A stretch of DNA of 61,368 bases from Ichthyophonus hoferi (Eukaryota; Opisthokonta; Ichthyosporea; Ichthyophonida; Ichthyophonidae): assembly GCA_002751075.1 (NCBI GenBank), contig NAOQ01000045.1:152935-214302 (forward strand), in the 5' to 3' direction. Positions 48,686 through 61,368 of this stretch are shown here, one piece after another. Numbering within the stretch: the stretch's first letter is position 1; each line of letters begins with the position of its first letter. The notes under the pieces were generated by a model, which saw nothing but the letters and a program-made list of their open reading frames with translations, did not search any database and was not told the DNA's origin. Both the position numbers and the translations under genes were made by a program.

Positions 48686-51559
48686 CTATTCCGATGTTCC
48701 CTTCTTAGGTGTAGTCTTCCCCTTCTTAGGGGTCTTGGCTGCCTTGGCGGGTGTCTTGATTGGGGCAGAGACAGTGGCCTCCTGTGTACTTTCCTTCGCA
48801 TCCCCATTTACCTGGGTCATTTTCTGCTTCTTGTTTTGTGTAGTGGCCTTGTCCTCCTGGTTGCTAGGGGCAACAGCCTCATTGTCAGCCTCTGCCTTTC
48901 TCTTCTTCTGGTCTGTGGTCTGAGCGGGTTGTTCTTTCTTGGCTGGTGTAGCCATATTTGCACCCTCCGCGCGATGTTTGCGTTTCTGCCTTTTGTATTT
49001 CTTTGAAGGGGGCTGTCCTGTAGGTGCAGATGTCTCCTCTTCAGTGGCGGGGGTGGCTGGTACAGGAGCCTCTTTTTTGACCTTCACCTTTTTAACTGGT
49101 TGGTAGCTATATGAAGGGATGTGGCTGCAAGGTTAGACACGAGAATATATAGGATAGTCAAATGAATTGGTTGAGTATGGAAGATTGTGTTTAAAAAGGT
49201 TAAATGCCAGGGTACTGACAATAGACAAACAGACAGAGAGCAAAGAACATGCCAGAAAGGATAAAGGATCCCAATACATAGAGATAAAGGATCAATTAGC
49301 CATTAACCAGACTAAAAAAGAAAACAAGAACATAACGAGGACAACATAAACTTACGTAGGGTCCAGGATACGCAGGGCATCTCTACACATAACATTAACG
49401 GAGGGGGCAGCCACAGCTACAGTGGCAGACATCAGCAACTGATAGGCCTCCTGTTGACTGGTAATGTCCAGGGCCTCCGAGAGCTATGGGTGTTGTGTTA
49501 GGGTGGATGTTGCCATTAGATATCGGCTCGATAATAATAATACCTTGCTATTTATTCTCTTTCTAAATGTTGAGCTTACAGAATTACTTATAGATATCCC
49601 TCTTGTCGCCAATAAACACCTACACTGGACCTACCTTCTTATTCAATCGTTTGTTCACAAGGTGCAGGATCCTTAGCAAGGTCTTGACTGCTGCCTTCAC
49701 ATGCTTGGATTTGAGCTTGCTATTTTCACCTGGATACCACATGAAGCAGTCAGAAGATGCGCTGAAAACAATGAAGAGAGAGCAAAGATACAACAGGAAA
49801 TAAAAAATATAAAGATTTAAAGTATAAATGCCCAGCAATAAACATACAACGAAGTAATAACATAGTCTGAACCTACCCTTGGCAAAAGAGCGTACAAGTG
49901 TCTCGATCCAGGGTTGGGTTTGCTGGCACAACGTGACTGTCTGGTCAACGGAGTCGCCCTGCAAAGCAAAAGATACTAAGTAAGAATATATAAGTATATA
50001 CCCAACATACCTAACCGCAGTCACGTTTCTCAAGTAGCATCATGCATCAACAACACCTATATAGAATGTTCAAAAGCAGGGCATCTTATTAACCCGTTAT
50101 TGCATTATATCCTATAAAAGCAAATGTAAACAAGTGTCACCAATATAACGCAACATCACGTTTCCTCTACTACTCACCACAGCTGCGCGATAGACACATT
50201 CCAATAATGCCACAGCCTGTGTTTGTGCAAACGGCTCAACAGCTGTCTTGCAAGCGGCCGTGACCTGAGGAACAAGGGCGAGAGCCAACACTGGATAACG
50301 CTTGAATGTCTCCATAAAGAAAGTACTACTAATATTGCTATGACGCTTTGAAAGGCATTGGGTAAGGGCATTAAGGTATAGTTCTTGCACGTGGGGAAGG
50401 TCTAGTTTCCCCAGCTGTGATAGAAAATAATTATGTTAGAGTAATAATCATAGGTTGATATTGGTGTCCATTTAAGCGTTTGTGTGAGTGGGTATAAAGA
50501 TAGCAATCAAACATCGCTTGAGTATAGATTAGACTAAGTTGTAATTAATGTGATCAGTTAAATCATTAGATCACTTCAATCTTTAACTAATCCAATAGAG
50601 GGCTATCATTAGATTAGTTTTATTACTACCTAAAATATATAGAAGTATTATATGGGATGGTAACCCATAGTGAGAAATAAAGAGTGTACAGTTTAGCAAA
50701 AACGGTATCTAAAGATAGAAAAGCTAAAAGGAGAATGATAGGCTTCATCAAAATCATATCTCATATATATACGGGGTGAAGTAGAAATGACATTTTCGTT
50801 GCCCATTTTGTCTGGACACTTCATTACCATTGCCATACAAATACAGTGAGGGAAATACAAATATACACATACCGAGCGTTCATCTTTATGGGCAGCATCT
50901 TCAGGGGCCTGTCTCTTACGCATGGCCCTGGTCTTGAGGGGGGATGGCTCGTGGCCCGATCCACCAATGCAGACCCTAAGGCACAGAAGGATACACTGTG
51001 ACACTACAGAGAGGATGCGTTTATCTGTGGCCCTGCATACGGCAATGAATTTAGAGTGGGTGGGAGAGATATGACTAGGAAATAAAGAATACATTAGTGT
51101 AATAATATAATGATGCAATAAAGGATGGCAGGATATAATAGGCTGCTGGAAGAGCAGAGAGGAGGAAGAAAATCTTTTTTTACTAGAATGATTTTTGTTG
51201 TAAAATCTTTATTTCAGATGGATAGATGTATGTACCAATATAATCGTTTGTTGCCCACATATTCGTCCATATAAAAATATCTATATGTACTTTAAATGGG
51301 GTAGGGCAAAGGCACTGTACCTGTACGCAGCCGTGAAGAGCTCGTCAAGGGTTTGGTTCACAAAGGAAACTGCAATAGCCTTAAATATGTAAGTGTTGAA
51401 AATAGGAAAAAGGTAGAGAGGGAATAGAAGGATAATAAAATCATTAGTTTACCAGTCAACCGCTCGCCAGAAGCCATTGGCCCACATGCAAATCAGCACT
51501 ATTGAGACTATCTCTAAATACCTTGATTATCTAACAACGCATACATGGCATTCGCATAG

Positions 51560-51590
<31 letters not shown>

Positions 51591-54500
51591 CTCTGCAAAA
51601 TGTATATGCTTAAGTAGATACAAATGCTTTTATAGACATTAAAACAGAGTAAACATACGGGTACATGGGGGCACTCTTTCAACTTGCATAGCTTGTTGAC
51701 AATGATACCATAGAGACGATCCTTGAGGACAATGTATGACTTGACAGTGGGCACCTACATGTAGGTTGGTATTAGATAAGGTGCGACACAATAGCCGGAT
51801 GAGTAAAGATGAATATTATAAAGTTTAAGAGGAAAAAGGAAAAAAGAAACACTAACTGGAATAATCTCATGATAGCGCAATAGAATAGTATACATACACT
51901 CTTATAGGCATCTAACAGAGGCAAGATAAGGTCCATTATCAACGGGTTGGTAGGCTGTTTACGCAGGAAGATTTCTAAGAGGTCGAGGGTCCGCATCTTA
52001 AAGTGGAGCACAGCTTGTTGGGCATCTATTGTTGACAAAATCATACAATGAGAATTAATTTTTACTCCGTGTTAAACAGGAAAGTCATCCACACTACTTA
52101 CAATACAACCCATAGATAAAACACCAATAGATATGCACAAAGGTCATTTGACAGTACTTCAGAATGCTTGCAACATTACACAAAACCAGACATATACCAA
52201 CCTCTCTTCTCTGACTTATGGGCTTTCCTGTCCTTAAATACTCTGCTCAATGATTCGTCAAATACCGCCATTTTCTCGTCATCAAACTCTTCCTCATCAC
52301 TCTCATCTAGTAGAGATATACATACATAGGTTAGCACTATTACTAGATAGCGTAGAAACATATATATACACACCATGTATCAATATAACATCAACCTACT
52401 TCATACTTTATGCAAACTGTCACCGAGTCAACTATGGGTATGTGTGCGTGCATTGTTTTTATTGTTAAACTATAATTATAATTATAATTATTATTACTGA
52501 ATTAAAGCAACAATTACTTCATAACGTTTTTAATGCTTATCGGGGAAGCATTGTGGTGCATTTATGACGATATACTATACCATGATAATTCAGGTTTTAA
52601 AAATATAGCCAACAAAAAGTCAGTCTGACCCGAGTAGTTGCGAACCATGCTACGCAATAAACCAAAACATCTTTATAACGATTATTATGCGCAAGAAGTC
52701 ACATCACATTCACCCCCGATGCCCAGATAGCACCATCTGCTTACCAGAAAACACGTTTACGTAACAAAGCAACTAAGAAGATCACGGAAAGAGCTTGCAC
52801 TGCAACACTAAAATAGCACCCAGGTAAGAACACCAGCCCTTCTCACCCACACCACTCACCTCCTGACTCAGCAGCCTGTTTACCAAGTGCTTCTTTCACC
52901 TTTTTACGCATCTCTTCCAACTCAGCACTATCCTCCTCCTCCTCCTCCTCACTACTCTCTCCCTTGTCACTATGGTCATGTTCACTATCGTGGTCTGATT
53001 CTTCTGCATCGTCGACTGTTTCCATCAACTCACTGCTTGTTCCCTTAAACTCTTCCTTGACAACCTGACAATAAAAGGGGTTATTAGTAACAATAATAAC
53101 CCATTTCCTTTTTCTCTATCCAAAGCAATATCCACTTAGATTAGGTTTTATTACAATAATAATTTAAACCATTACAGGCCTATTTTCATGTGCATACAAT
53201 GTACTCATTACACTAGAAACAACAACCCCATCAACAATAACAAACAAACACGTGCATGATAAAAGAATGTATGAATAAATGTGCATGATAAAAAAGACAT
53301 ACATCTAACAGCAACTGCAGGGCACCGGAGGTAAGTTGAGGGCAGTACACCCTGAAAACATGTTCACACACAGAGCGAAGAAGCGCGGAAGACTTTGACA
53401 GCATAGACAGAATGATATCAGTCAATACTTCCATCGCCTCGGGCTCTAATGAAATAATAATGTGAGCTATTATAGTTATTAAGGTGATAAACCAACTATC
53501 ATCTAGAATATCTTTTATCTTTTCGTGTTCCTATCCAACCATCCATCTCCTTGCCTAAATCCATATAGGCAAGTCAATGGTACCTCTATACGTAGAACAC
53601 CAGTATATTATAATTATATATTCAAAGCATTTGTTAGAGTAGAATCACATATATCCAGATTACAATCTTCACAATACACACTTGTATATACAGTATGTTT
53701 GATGAAAACATGATCGCCCAGTAAATGAATAAATTTGTGAGTTGCTTTATGTTTTTCCACTTTTATCTAGTATTAAATTTGTAAAGTAAATCAAATACAA
53801 AAGGATATATTTTCCCTTAGATAAAGAATACGAGAGCACGAAAGAAAATACAAAACAAAAACAGGATTCATTTATACGCTAATATTAGCCATGGAAAAAT
53901 GTTGCGGTGACTTTTATAAAAACATAAATATACCTTCGTCCTCATTGTCATCTTTCCTTTTCTTTTTAGGTGTCTTAGAGCCCTTAGTTTCAAATTCCTT
54001 CTTGAAGCACTGGCTCAAATCCTGCCAACCACAGCACACTAAATTAATTAAACCCCACCATTTCCTTCACATTTAATTAGATTATAATGATCGTTTTTCT
54101 TTGTTTGTCACAATTATATTTGAATTGGAGTATTTAATCAGAGGCTATTCCTCTACGTAAGTCAATAAGCAAGTACTATTGGAAATAGTTAATAGGCAAC
54201 AACAAAAGAGGTAACAGAAAACATCACTATCCTACCTATACACATATATATATACTAAGGCAGTCGATAGGTAATACTATAGAGAAGCGACCTACGTCAA
54301 CACAGCCAATATATTCCATTGGGTCATTTTGCAATAACAGGGCAGTATTAAGACAAAGGAGCTCAAAAGCCTTGGCATGGCTGCACGTCTGCATCACATC
54401 GCCAGTCTTATGTTTGCTTTCCTGGTAGGCCAACGGTGTAAGTTAGGGAGAAAGATTACCTTTATAAAGATCACACTGAATGAATAAATGGGTAGATTGG

Positions 54501-57500
54501 GTTGATATAACAATAGGTGGGATTGATTGGATCATTGTAAAACAAGGCAGAAAAACCAATAGAAACTGTTATTAATGTATATATAAGATATTCATCTCCC
54601 CTTTAAAATGTATCCCATTGAACCAATTGAACCAATCCAAACACTGATAGGCCAGAAAACCAAAGCACTAAACCTATATATATATATATATATATATATA
54701 TGGCCATGAGTTACACGGTGTAATTACAAGGCATAAACATACCAACTTGCGACATTTTTCCACAGTTTCTCTCAGGGTTTCAACAGCCTCCTTCGCCTCT
54801 TCAGGTACGTCCTGGATCTTTGTTATCTTACCATTTTGGGCAAGTGCCAATAGTTTTTCATTGGCCACATAAATGTGGTAAACCCAGAACTCTCCTGATT
54901 GGGTGGTCCCCTCATGCATGCGAGAGTGTCCCTTCACTTGCTCCTTGTCTGTGGGTATACACAATTGGATGAATATCATGTTCTATTACTAAGACCATGG
55001 CACATAACTAACCCAGTCCTAACCACATACACAGCACCCACACCTATTTAGTTGATACATCAAGCACCTACCAGCATTGATGGTTTGTTATTAATATCAC
55101 CATCATTTCACCAGTGTTGATCATACTACCTTTCTACATGTATTGATATGAAGACCTGCGCGCACATAAACCAGAGCATATACGCCGATCGTGTATAACC
55201 ATCAAGCTACCTACCTGACTTAGCGGGGGACTCTCCCATGGAGGCCCAGTTACCGACTTCACCCAAGCCACTGAACAGCTTCTGTGAGCAGGCCTTTTGG
55301 GTTGCCAAGGAGAGGCTTGGCTCTGCTGGTTTCCTACCCAGAATTCCAGCTAATAGGGGTGCGTCCTTGACCACTAACTTGGCTCCTACAGCAATGCTGT
55401 ACATGCCATTGACCAATAAGAACATAAGCACACGGAGTATCCATTCCTCAGCCTTGGGTACGTGACGGTTACGAAGGAGAGAAAGCATTTGATCAATTGC
55501 CCACTCCCTTTGCACCTCGTGGTGCTTGCTGCATTAAGAAGGAGACGATGAAGGTAAGTACGGGTAAGTCTATATTAGGTGTGACAAGATTGTATCCAGA
55601 TGATCCGTCGTGCATGACAGCATGTTTTTTTCTTATTCCCTGAACATGCCTACATATACATTATTTATATGCGACCCTTCTACTCGTAGTACAACGTACA
55701 AATATATTTTGTGTGAAAAACAAATTTAAGTTCTACAAGAGCGGGTGACCTTACATAATGTCTGCTGAGGTATCCTTGTCCTCTGATAGGCCAGTCAGAC
55801 CAGGGTGGTCAAAGACATCCATAAGGAAGTCCACATAGTTCTGAACATGGCTTCCACCAAGAGAACTGACCAGTACCTGAACGGTATCGGTCCCTGGTAA
55901 CGGGATAAAAAAACAGAAAGGGTAAGCAAAGGCCAGAAAAATTGTAACATAAACTTTGACCCTGCACCTTATCAGTTGAAAGCCCCAAAAAGCACAATAC
56001 ACAAAGTCATATTTCCATAAATTTTCAGAACGTAAAAAAAGGGGGATTAGAGGGAAAAAGATGAACGAGAGGACTTATTTATAAGGAAATGTAAATAGAA
56101 AAAGACACAGAGCGGGAAACACTCCTTACCTGTAACTCTGTCAAAGTGACGAGAGCCATTGGGGCCTAGAAGTAATGTGAGCACCACCATGGCCTTCTCA
56201 GGGTCTTCCTGGCAGAACTCTTTCACCTTTCCAAGCTGCACATCATACACGTACGTGTAAGCAGAAGGCATTGACACAGTATATATATATGCACAGATAC
56301 GGTTGTAATGAACCAAGTCTCTGGATTCAACTACAATAAATCGTGCAGGTGGCACACTCATGCCTATAGGTCTTAAAGACACCAACCAACCAACCAACTA
56401 TTACTTTTAAATCAGTTAAGACGAAAGACCAGTCAGGATAGGATAGGCTTACCGTATACACGGCGGCTTTATGCAAGTAGGTTTTTTCATTGGAAGCATT
56501 GTTAATGAACATCTGAAGAACCTTGGGTGTGAAGAGACGTCCTACTTCATTTCCAGGCAGCCTGTGGGATAGTACAGCAGAGTTGTTAGTCAATATTAGA
56601 TATATTAAGATATACTAACTACTAATGATTTTTACATCAATATATACCATAACTATCGCACACCTTATCCAAAAGAAAGGAGAGAGCGTAGAAGGGGACA
56701 ATGAAAATAGGCATATACTTGATATTTACTAAAAATCGTATTATGGTCCCCAAGAATAGAACAAGGTGACATACTTGAGCAGTATTGGTCTAATGTCATT
56801 CATATAGATTATTTCTACAATGATGTTGATATCTATCATATGTATATGATCCAATGAAAATCTTGGAATATTTAAATACTCATAGGTGATTGGGTATAAC
56901 ATTTTTATCCAATAGCAAAACAAAAATACATAAGGATAGATCACCTTACATCACGTCTTGAATTTTCATAACTATGGGCTAGTCTATCTCACATACGCAT
57001 CGTCATATATATATGAAGTATGCCATAATCAAGAATTGACTGGTTTGATGCTGTACTTACTTTTCCACAAATAGAGCTAGAAGCTGCAGACCGACATACT
57101 TCCTCTCGTGTGATGACTCAAATAGGCCTCCTATACGCATATAATATATGTATGCAACATAATGTTATCCAAGGTAAGTGACTCGCTTGTACGCACTGAT
57201 ATATATATAACCAAACATACATGTATGTATATATAACCATAGACCTTAATAAGAAAAATAAGAATAAATGAAAGGTAACCCATAAAGATTTGAAACTAAA
57301 ATGGGAAAAATGATTGATATACGCAGATTTTATAATCTATTAGAAATATATCTGCCTAAGTAAAATATTTATTTTTTGTATCAATGTATGCTGTGATAAT
57401 AAATAATTTAATAGTATTGATTTATGGCAACAGATATCTAAAAGATATAGTCTAACGGTGTGTGGGTATGTGGGTATGTGCGAATAAGTACATAAAAGAG

Positions 57501-59953
57501 ATAGAGGGAGTAGGGTATATAAATACTACCATACCATCTACTACAATAGACCAGAATTCATGAACAATGTCTGGCTTGGAACTACCCAATAGGCCCTTCA
57601 CCATGTAGGTCCAGGCAATATGGAGATGGTTTTGTTCCACACTACTAGCCGCCTGCAATCCAATAAGATGCACTGATTAGACTATTAACCATGTGATTAT
57701 AGGATATTGAATGCACTATTTAGTGATAGAGGTCAATGAATAAATATATATAGGCAACTAGTGACGGCATGGATATACGCAGACCAATAGCAATTACTTT
57801 TAGCCTATAATAGAACGGTCAAATAATCTAGCCTCCTTTTGATATAATTAATGAACGCGTGGTAATTGTAACTATACGGGAAAATTTGGTCTTTCACTTG
57901 TATTTACATTTTCATGGTATATATATATACCGTCCTATCTGCCCCTATCATAGAATCATCACGGTTTACTTACCAACATGATCGATTGTAACTTGGGGAA
58001 GTTCTTGACGTTTAGTAGTGAGGGTCGCTTCCATTGGTTGAATAGCTCCTTATAATCTAGATCCTGAGTGATACAAGGAGTAATGCCATTGGTGAGAAGG
58101 ACATGTAATAATTAATATTAATTAACATAATTAAGACTATTATGTCATAGATCATTATGTATTTAACCAGAGGGGAAAAGGTAGGAATTACACAGGCGTA
58201 ACTGTAAACATCAGCACTATATGACTAGCATGTATGTAGGTTTATATATTTATATGGTAGTAGTAAGTGGGTTCGTGCTTACTGGGTATTGGCTCTGAAT
58301 GGCCAATGCCAAAGCAAGAACCTCAGGGGACCAATCATCAGCCTTGAATAAAGGCTCGAATGCAGGAAGAACATGGCCTGTAAAGGTACCCTGGGACATC
58401 TGCAACCAATCAAAGCAATTAGTTAAATAACATTTAAAATTGTTATATGTAAAAAACAAGCACATCAGCGTAGATGTAAACTCTGACAACTACTCCAACT
58501 ACACCTATACAGCACCTACCTCTGGAATTCTAGACACCAACACATGATAGCAGGGCTCCTTCAGATAGCTCTTCATGTCAGCTAGTGCTAATACCCTTTC
58601 TACGACATTCGTCAAGGTAGCCTTATCACCGTCCTCTTCAAACAGTCGCCCAGACTCTAGAATGGAGGCATAGCCAAATACCTTCCCAAAATAGTTGTCT
58701 CTCTCCTCCTGCATAACCCCGGTCATTGGTCAGAATTATAAAGGTGAACTTTTTAATGGTTCTTACTGGTTCCTCTCTGTGCTATATTTTTTTTCTATAA
58801 AGATGTCTCAATGCTTTAACGTGATAAATAATAAACAAATTCATAATCACCTACTATCATTAACATTTATAAAACATACCACCAACATACAAGTAAACAG
58901 CATATAGATCTGATCACACTTTGCTCCTTTCCCCTCTATCACACATACCTGTCCCTTGGCATTGGTACTGGCTTTCATAAAGTTATCCAGCATTTCCAAT
59001 ACCTCGTCCAAAGGTACAACAGACCCAAAGGCAGAGAGGAGCTGTTGAATCGACACACATTAGAAAACGGAATAGAGGCAAGTAAAAAAAATTAAAACTA
59101 TGGGTACATAACATAGTATTATAAGCACACATACCTACATACCTTGCTTTAAATAGGTGTGGAATGAGTAAATAAGCAAAAAATCTCTTGAACCCTAAAA
59201 TGATTCTTTATGCAAATATCTATGTAATCAATAACTGTATATATATACGTGCACGTCGAATATATTATATGTATCAACCCAACGCACCTCTGTAAGAGCC
59301 AGGGCAAACCCCTGTCTAGCACCATGGTGGCTAGAAGCAAGGCCCCTCACTAACCGCTTAACGCAGTAGGTAATCTCCTCGCACTTGGCTAATGCCTTAT
59401 CCTCCGACTCGCTCTATTTGTGAGAGAAGTTAATATCAAACTGTTTCACAGCACACAGTTATACCCATGAAAAAAAATAATTGATATTGGGCAATAAATT
59501 ATTTGGGTCTTAATATCAGTATACAAGCTCTATTATTTAACCAACTTAACTAGCACCGTCAATATTTTTATGGAAGCTAATACTTTATTATTTAGATGAT
59601 CAGTTAAATAAAACAAGGAGTGCTGCAAATTATATATATGGGATATACAACAATTATACTTCTAGGGAATTATTAATATATATATATAAAGCAACAACAA
59701 TAAATACAACAAGATTAGGATTAACCGGTGTGTAAACGCCTAGTTTTTATACACATTTTCTCTCTTTTCCATCACACAAGTAACCAAATATACTCATAAC
59801 CATTCCTGTTCCCACCTGAAACTTATCCTGGCATTGCTTGAGCTCAAACAATAGCTCCACGGCAGCTGTGGCCCTCTCTTGCTGATTAAGAGATGCAAGT
59901 CCGGTGAAGTGGCTAAGAATAGTAGGGCCTTTAGTAATAGGTGTATCTGCCAT
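48686..59953 (-). CDS. MYBBP1A: MYBBP1A, nucleolar Myb-binding protein 1A (Pol5 family)
   Basis: 27 exons sum to 3948 nt: 59953-59816, 59413-59288, 59041-58949, 58708-58520, 58399-58283, 58063-57974, 57652-57535, 57130-57061, 56561-56453, 56235-56130, 55893-55755, 55528-55215, 54948-54743, 54421-54296, 54021-53934, 53445-53303, 53064-52860, 52306-52202, 52025-51898, 51754-51659, 51379-51321, 51074-50873, 50414-50178, 49958-49877, 49729-49635, 49483-49356 and 49124-48686 (TAA). The product is 1315 residues (human 1328). It represses rRNA synthesis and modulates p53 and Myb-type transcription from the nucleolus. Landmarks: helical-repeat body from residue 1; PKKKRK nuclear signal near 665; TSGALQLLLDV; acidic run SSEEEEEEDSAELEE near 750; FDDEKMAVFDESLSRVF; TFFMETFKRYPVLALALVPQ near 1020; and a Lys-rich tail with repeated TPAKK/TPKKGK from about 1170 to the end. 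Confidence 0.94.
51560..51591. repeat. (AT)n microsatellite
   Basis: An uninterrupted TA dinucleotide run in a MYBBP1A intron. A similar tract lies at 54676-54701. Confidence 0.8.
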
Positions 59954-61368
59954 TTTGGCAGTGGTATATATTTCGTTCCCTTCGTAAATAAACTAACAGA
60001 AGATCTGAAATATTTTCCCGACAGACGCACTGGGAGAGCATACAAGTATATGCGTGTGCGTGTTGTAGACAATATACCCGACTCGAGTTGGCAATTGCTG
60101 TACACATGTACAGGTAGGTATGCCATTATGTTGCATTCAATTACAGGATATAGCATGATATTCCATGACAATTAAGATAATGTTATTTTATTAGGGTTTA
60201 TGAAAGTTTTATTAATCTAATTGTTATCTATGCTATAAGCTAATTACTTTCATATTCCTACTATATCATGCTTTTTAATTTAATGACTTCTTTGAACCAA
60301 TGATAGCTTGATATAGGCCGATTTGTGCACGTGTACACTACAATTAACAAATTAACATAGTGTGAACCAATAAAATTAAAATTCTGATGCATCATGAGCA
60401 AATAGTAGTTCTGATTTAAATTTACAAGGGCCAATTAGGTTTGGCATCTAAATAGGCTGGCTCATGATATGACAATCCAAAATAGAAGAAAATCCTAATT
60501 ATCACCTTCATATTCAAGATGGTTGTCCAAAATTGCAAGCAGAAAATATAAGATAAAACTATATAACCTTTATTTAGTATCCTTATGAAATTCAAAGTTT
60601 CTGATCTCTTTCGGACAGAACCATTGTATACATTTTGTATATAATACTTTCTATATAAAATATTTCAAAAGTAGGCATAATCAATCAGATAATTATAGCA
60701 CATGGTCGCTTTGCCTATGTTGCATATATTACTATATTTGACAGTTTCTGTGTAATTTGCAATAGAAATTGGCATATCATTCTATCACAATGAAGGATAA
60801 ATAGAAAGACGCATTGTTCCTTGCCTCATATTTGGAAATACTTGTAACAACATCTCGTTGAATAATGAAAAAAGTAAAATCATGAGCTATAAATTTGGTC
60901 ACACATTCCATATCTAAAATATATTAGGATTGTCCAATTATTTCACATCACTATATTTATCAAGTAGATCGATGTGCATGTGGAGAGAGCTGTAATCGTT
61001 TGCTATTTCGCCAGCCCATCAATTGAACGTCCGGCTAAATAGATGAAATTGCCCCAGTTAAGACAACCAATAGGAGCGTAATACGAAGGATAACTAGAAA
61101 CCTCCCTATTGGTAATTATTGGAACAGGCGTCATACGTTACAATGATTCTTTAATTGATTTCCTATTTGTTTTAGAATAATAAAAATACACCTTTAATTT
61201 ATTATCTGCTATTGAACAGGAAGATTATTATTTAGCTAACATGTACGATAGGAGAGAAAAGATTATTTAAACTTACATAGTATTGATTAAGGTTGAGAAT
61301 TCTTTTATTACGGTTTGATCTGAATCCAGTCTTAAAAAGATTTCTTTATATTGCTATAAATAGACAGG
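59954..61368. other. Upstream of MYBBP1A, no gene seen
   Basis: It holds the MYBBP1A promoter side. CCAAT and ATTGG pentamers recur (near 60298, 60367, 61070 and 61110). A plus-strand open frame crossing the MYBBP1A start is only the complement of exon 1 and flank. Confidence 0.45.

Noticed and set aside
48650-49006. Plus-strand Leu/Cys-rich frame of 118 codons
   Set aside because: It is the antisense of the Lys/Pro/Ala-rich MYBBP1A C-terminal exon.
59879-60175. Plus-strand frame of 98 codons across the MYBBP1A start
   Set aside because: It is the complement of MYBBP1A exon 1 and its 5' flank, with no homology recognised.
1-61368. LTR, viral, Polinton or CRISPR content
   Set aside because: No reverse transcriptase, integrase, capsid or envelope-like translation, no paired direct LTRs and no spaced direct-repeat array were seen.

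Overview
This is AT-rich eukaryotic nuclear DNA. The genes are split into many short exons, mostly 60-200 nt, by GT-AG introns of a few hundred bases. The gene set is animal-like: ABCB6 with its N-terminal TMD0, BLOC1S1, DTL/CDT2 with a C-terminal PIP box, and a full-length MYBBP1A. The compact layout and small introns suggest an early-branching invertebrate, possibly a sponge. That taxonomic guess is inference. All exon models were built by eye from splice signals, reading frame and remembered family sequences, so individual boundaries may be off by a base or two.

Layout, left to right. 0-2 kb: two coding-looking terminal exons on the minus strand, not identified. 2.2-6.0 kb: an eight-exon plus-strand gene tail, in frame throughout, rich in Ser/Thr/Pro, not identified. 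7.8-13.1 kb, minus: a CDP-alcohol phosphatidyltransferase, with a scaffold gap (10,008-10,478) that looks false because the same 85 bases flank it on both sides. 13-17.5 kb: no further gene seen; it holds a long inverted-repeat (foldback) element at 14.4-15.1 kb. 17.6-30.5 kb, minus: a complete 22-exon ABCB6 (805 codons). 30.8-32.3 kb, plus: a complete five-exon BLOC1S1, head to head with ABCB6 across 356 bp. 32.3-35.1 kb: a second foldback element. 35.1-36.0 kb, minus: a probable three-exon gene for a small multi-pass membrane protein. 36.3-45.3 kb, minus: DTL/CDT2, 17 exons. 45.35-45.93 kb: a satellite array of about 22 bp units. 47.2-47.6 kb, minus: two tentative exons. 48.7-60.0 kb, minus: a complete 27-exon MYBBP1A (1315 codons). 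60-61.4 kb: nothing recognised.

How the genes relate. ABCB6 (porphyrin/heavy-metal ABC exporter of mitochondria and endolysosomal or melanosomal membranes) and BLOC1S1 (a subunit of BLOC-1, which builds lysosome-related organelles) share one promoter interval and overlapping cell biology. DTL is the substrate receptor of the CRL4 ubiquitin ligase that acts on PCNA-bound proteins. MYBBP1A is a nucleolar regulator of rRNA synthesis and transcription. The rest of the neighbourhood looks like ordinary housekeeping gene packing.

Two sequence habits stand out. Introns carry many CCAAT/ATTGG pentamers, and a notable share of 3' splice sites read CCAATCAG or close to it. Introns of the minus-strand genes also hold 8-bp ATRATAGT arrays, always in the same orientation relative to the transcript. 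I saw no CRISPR array, rRNA, tRNA, LTR element or virus-derived element.
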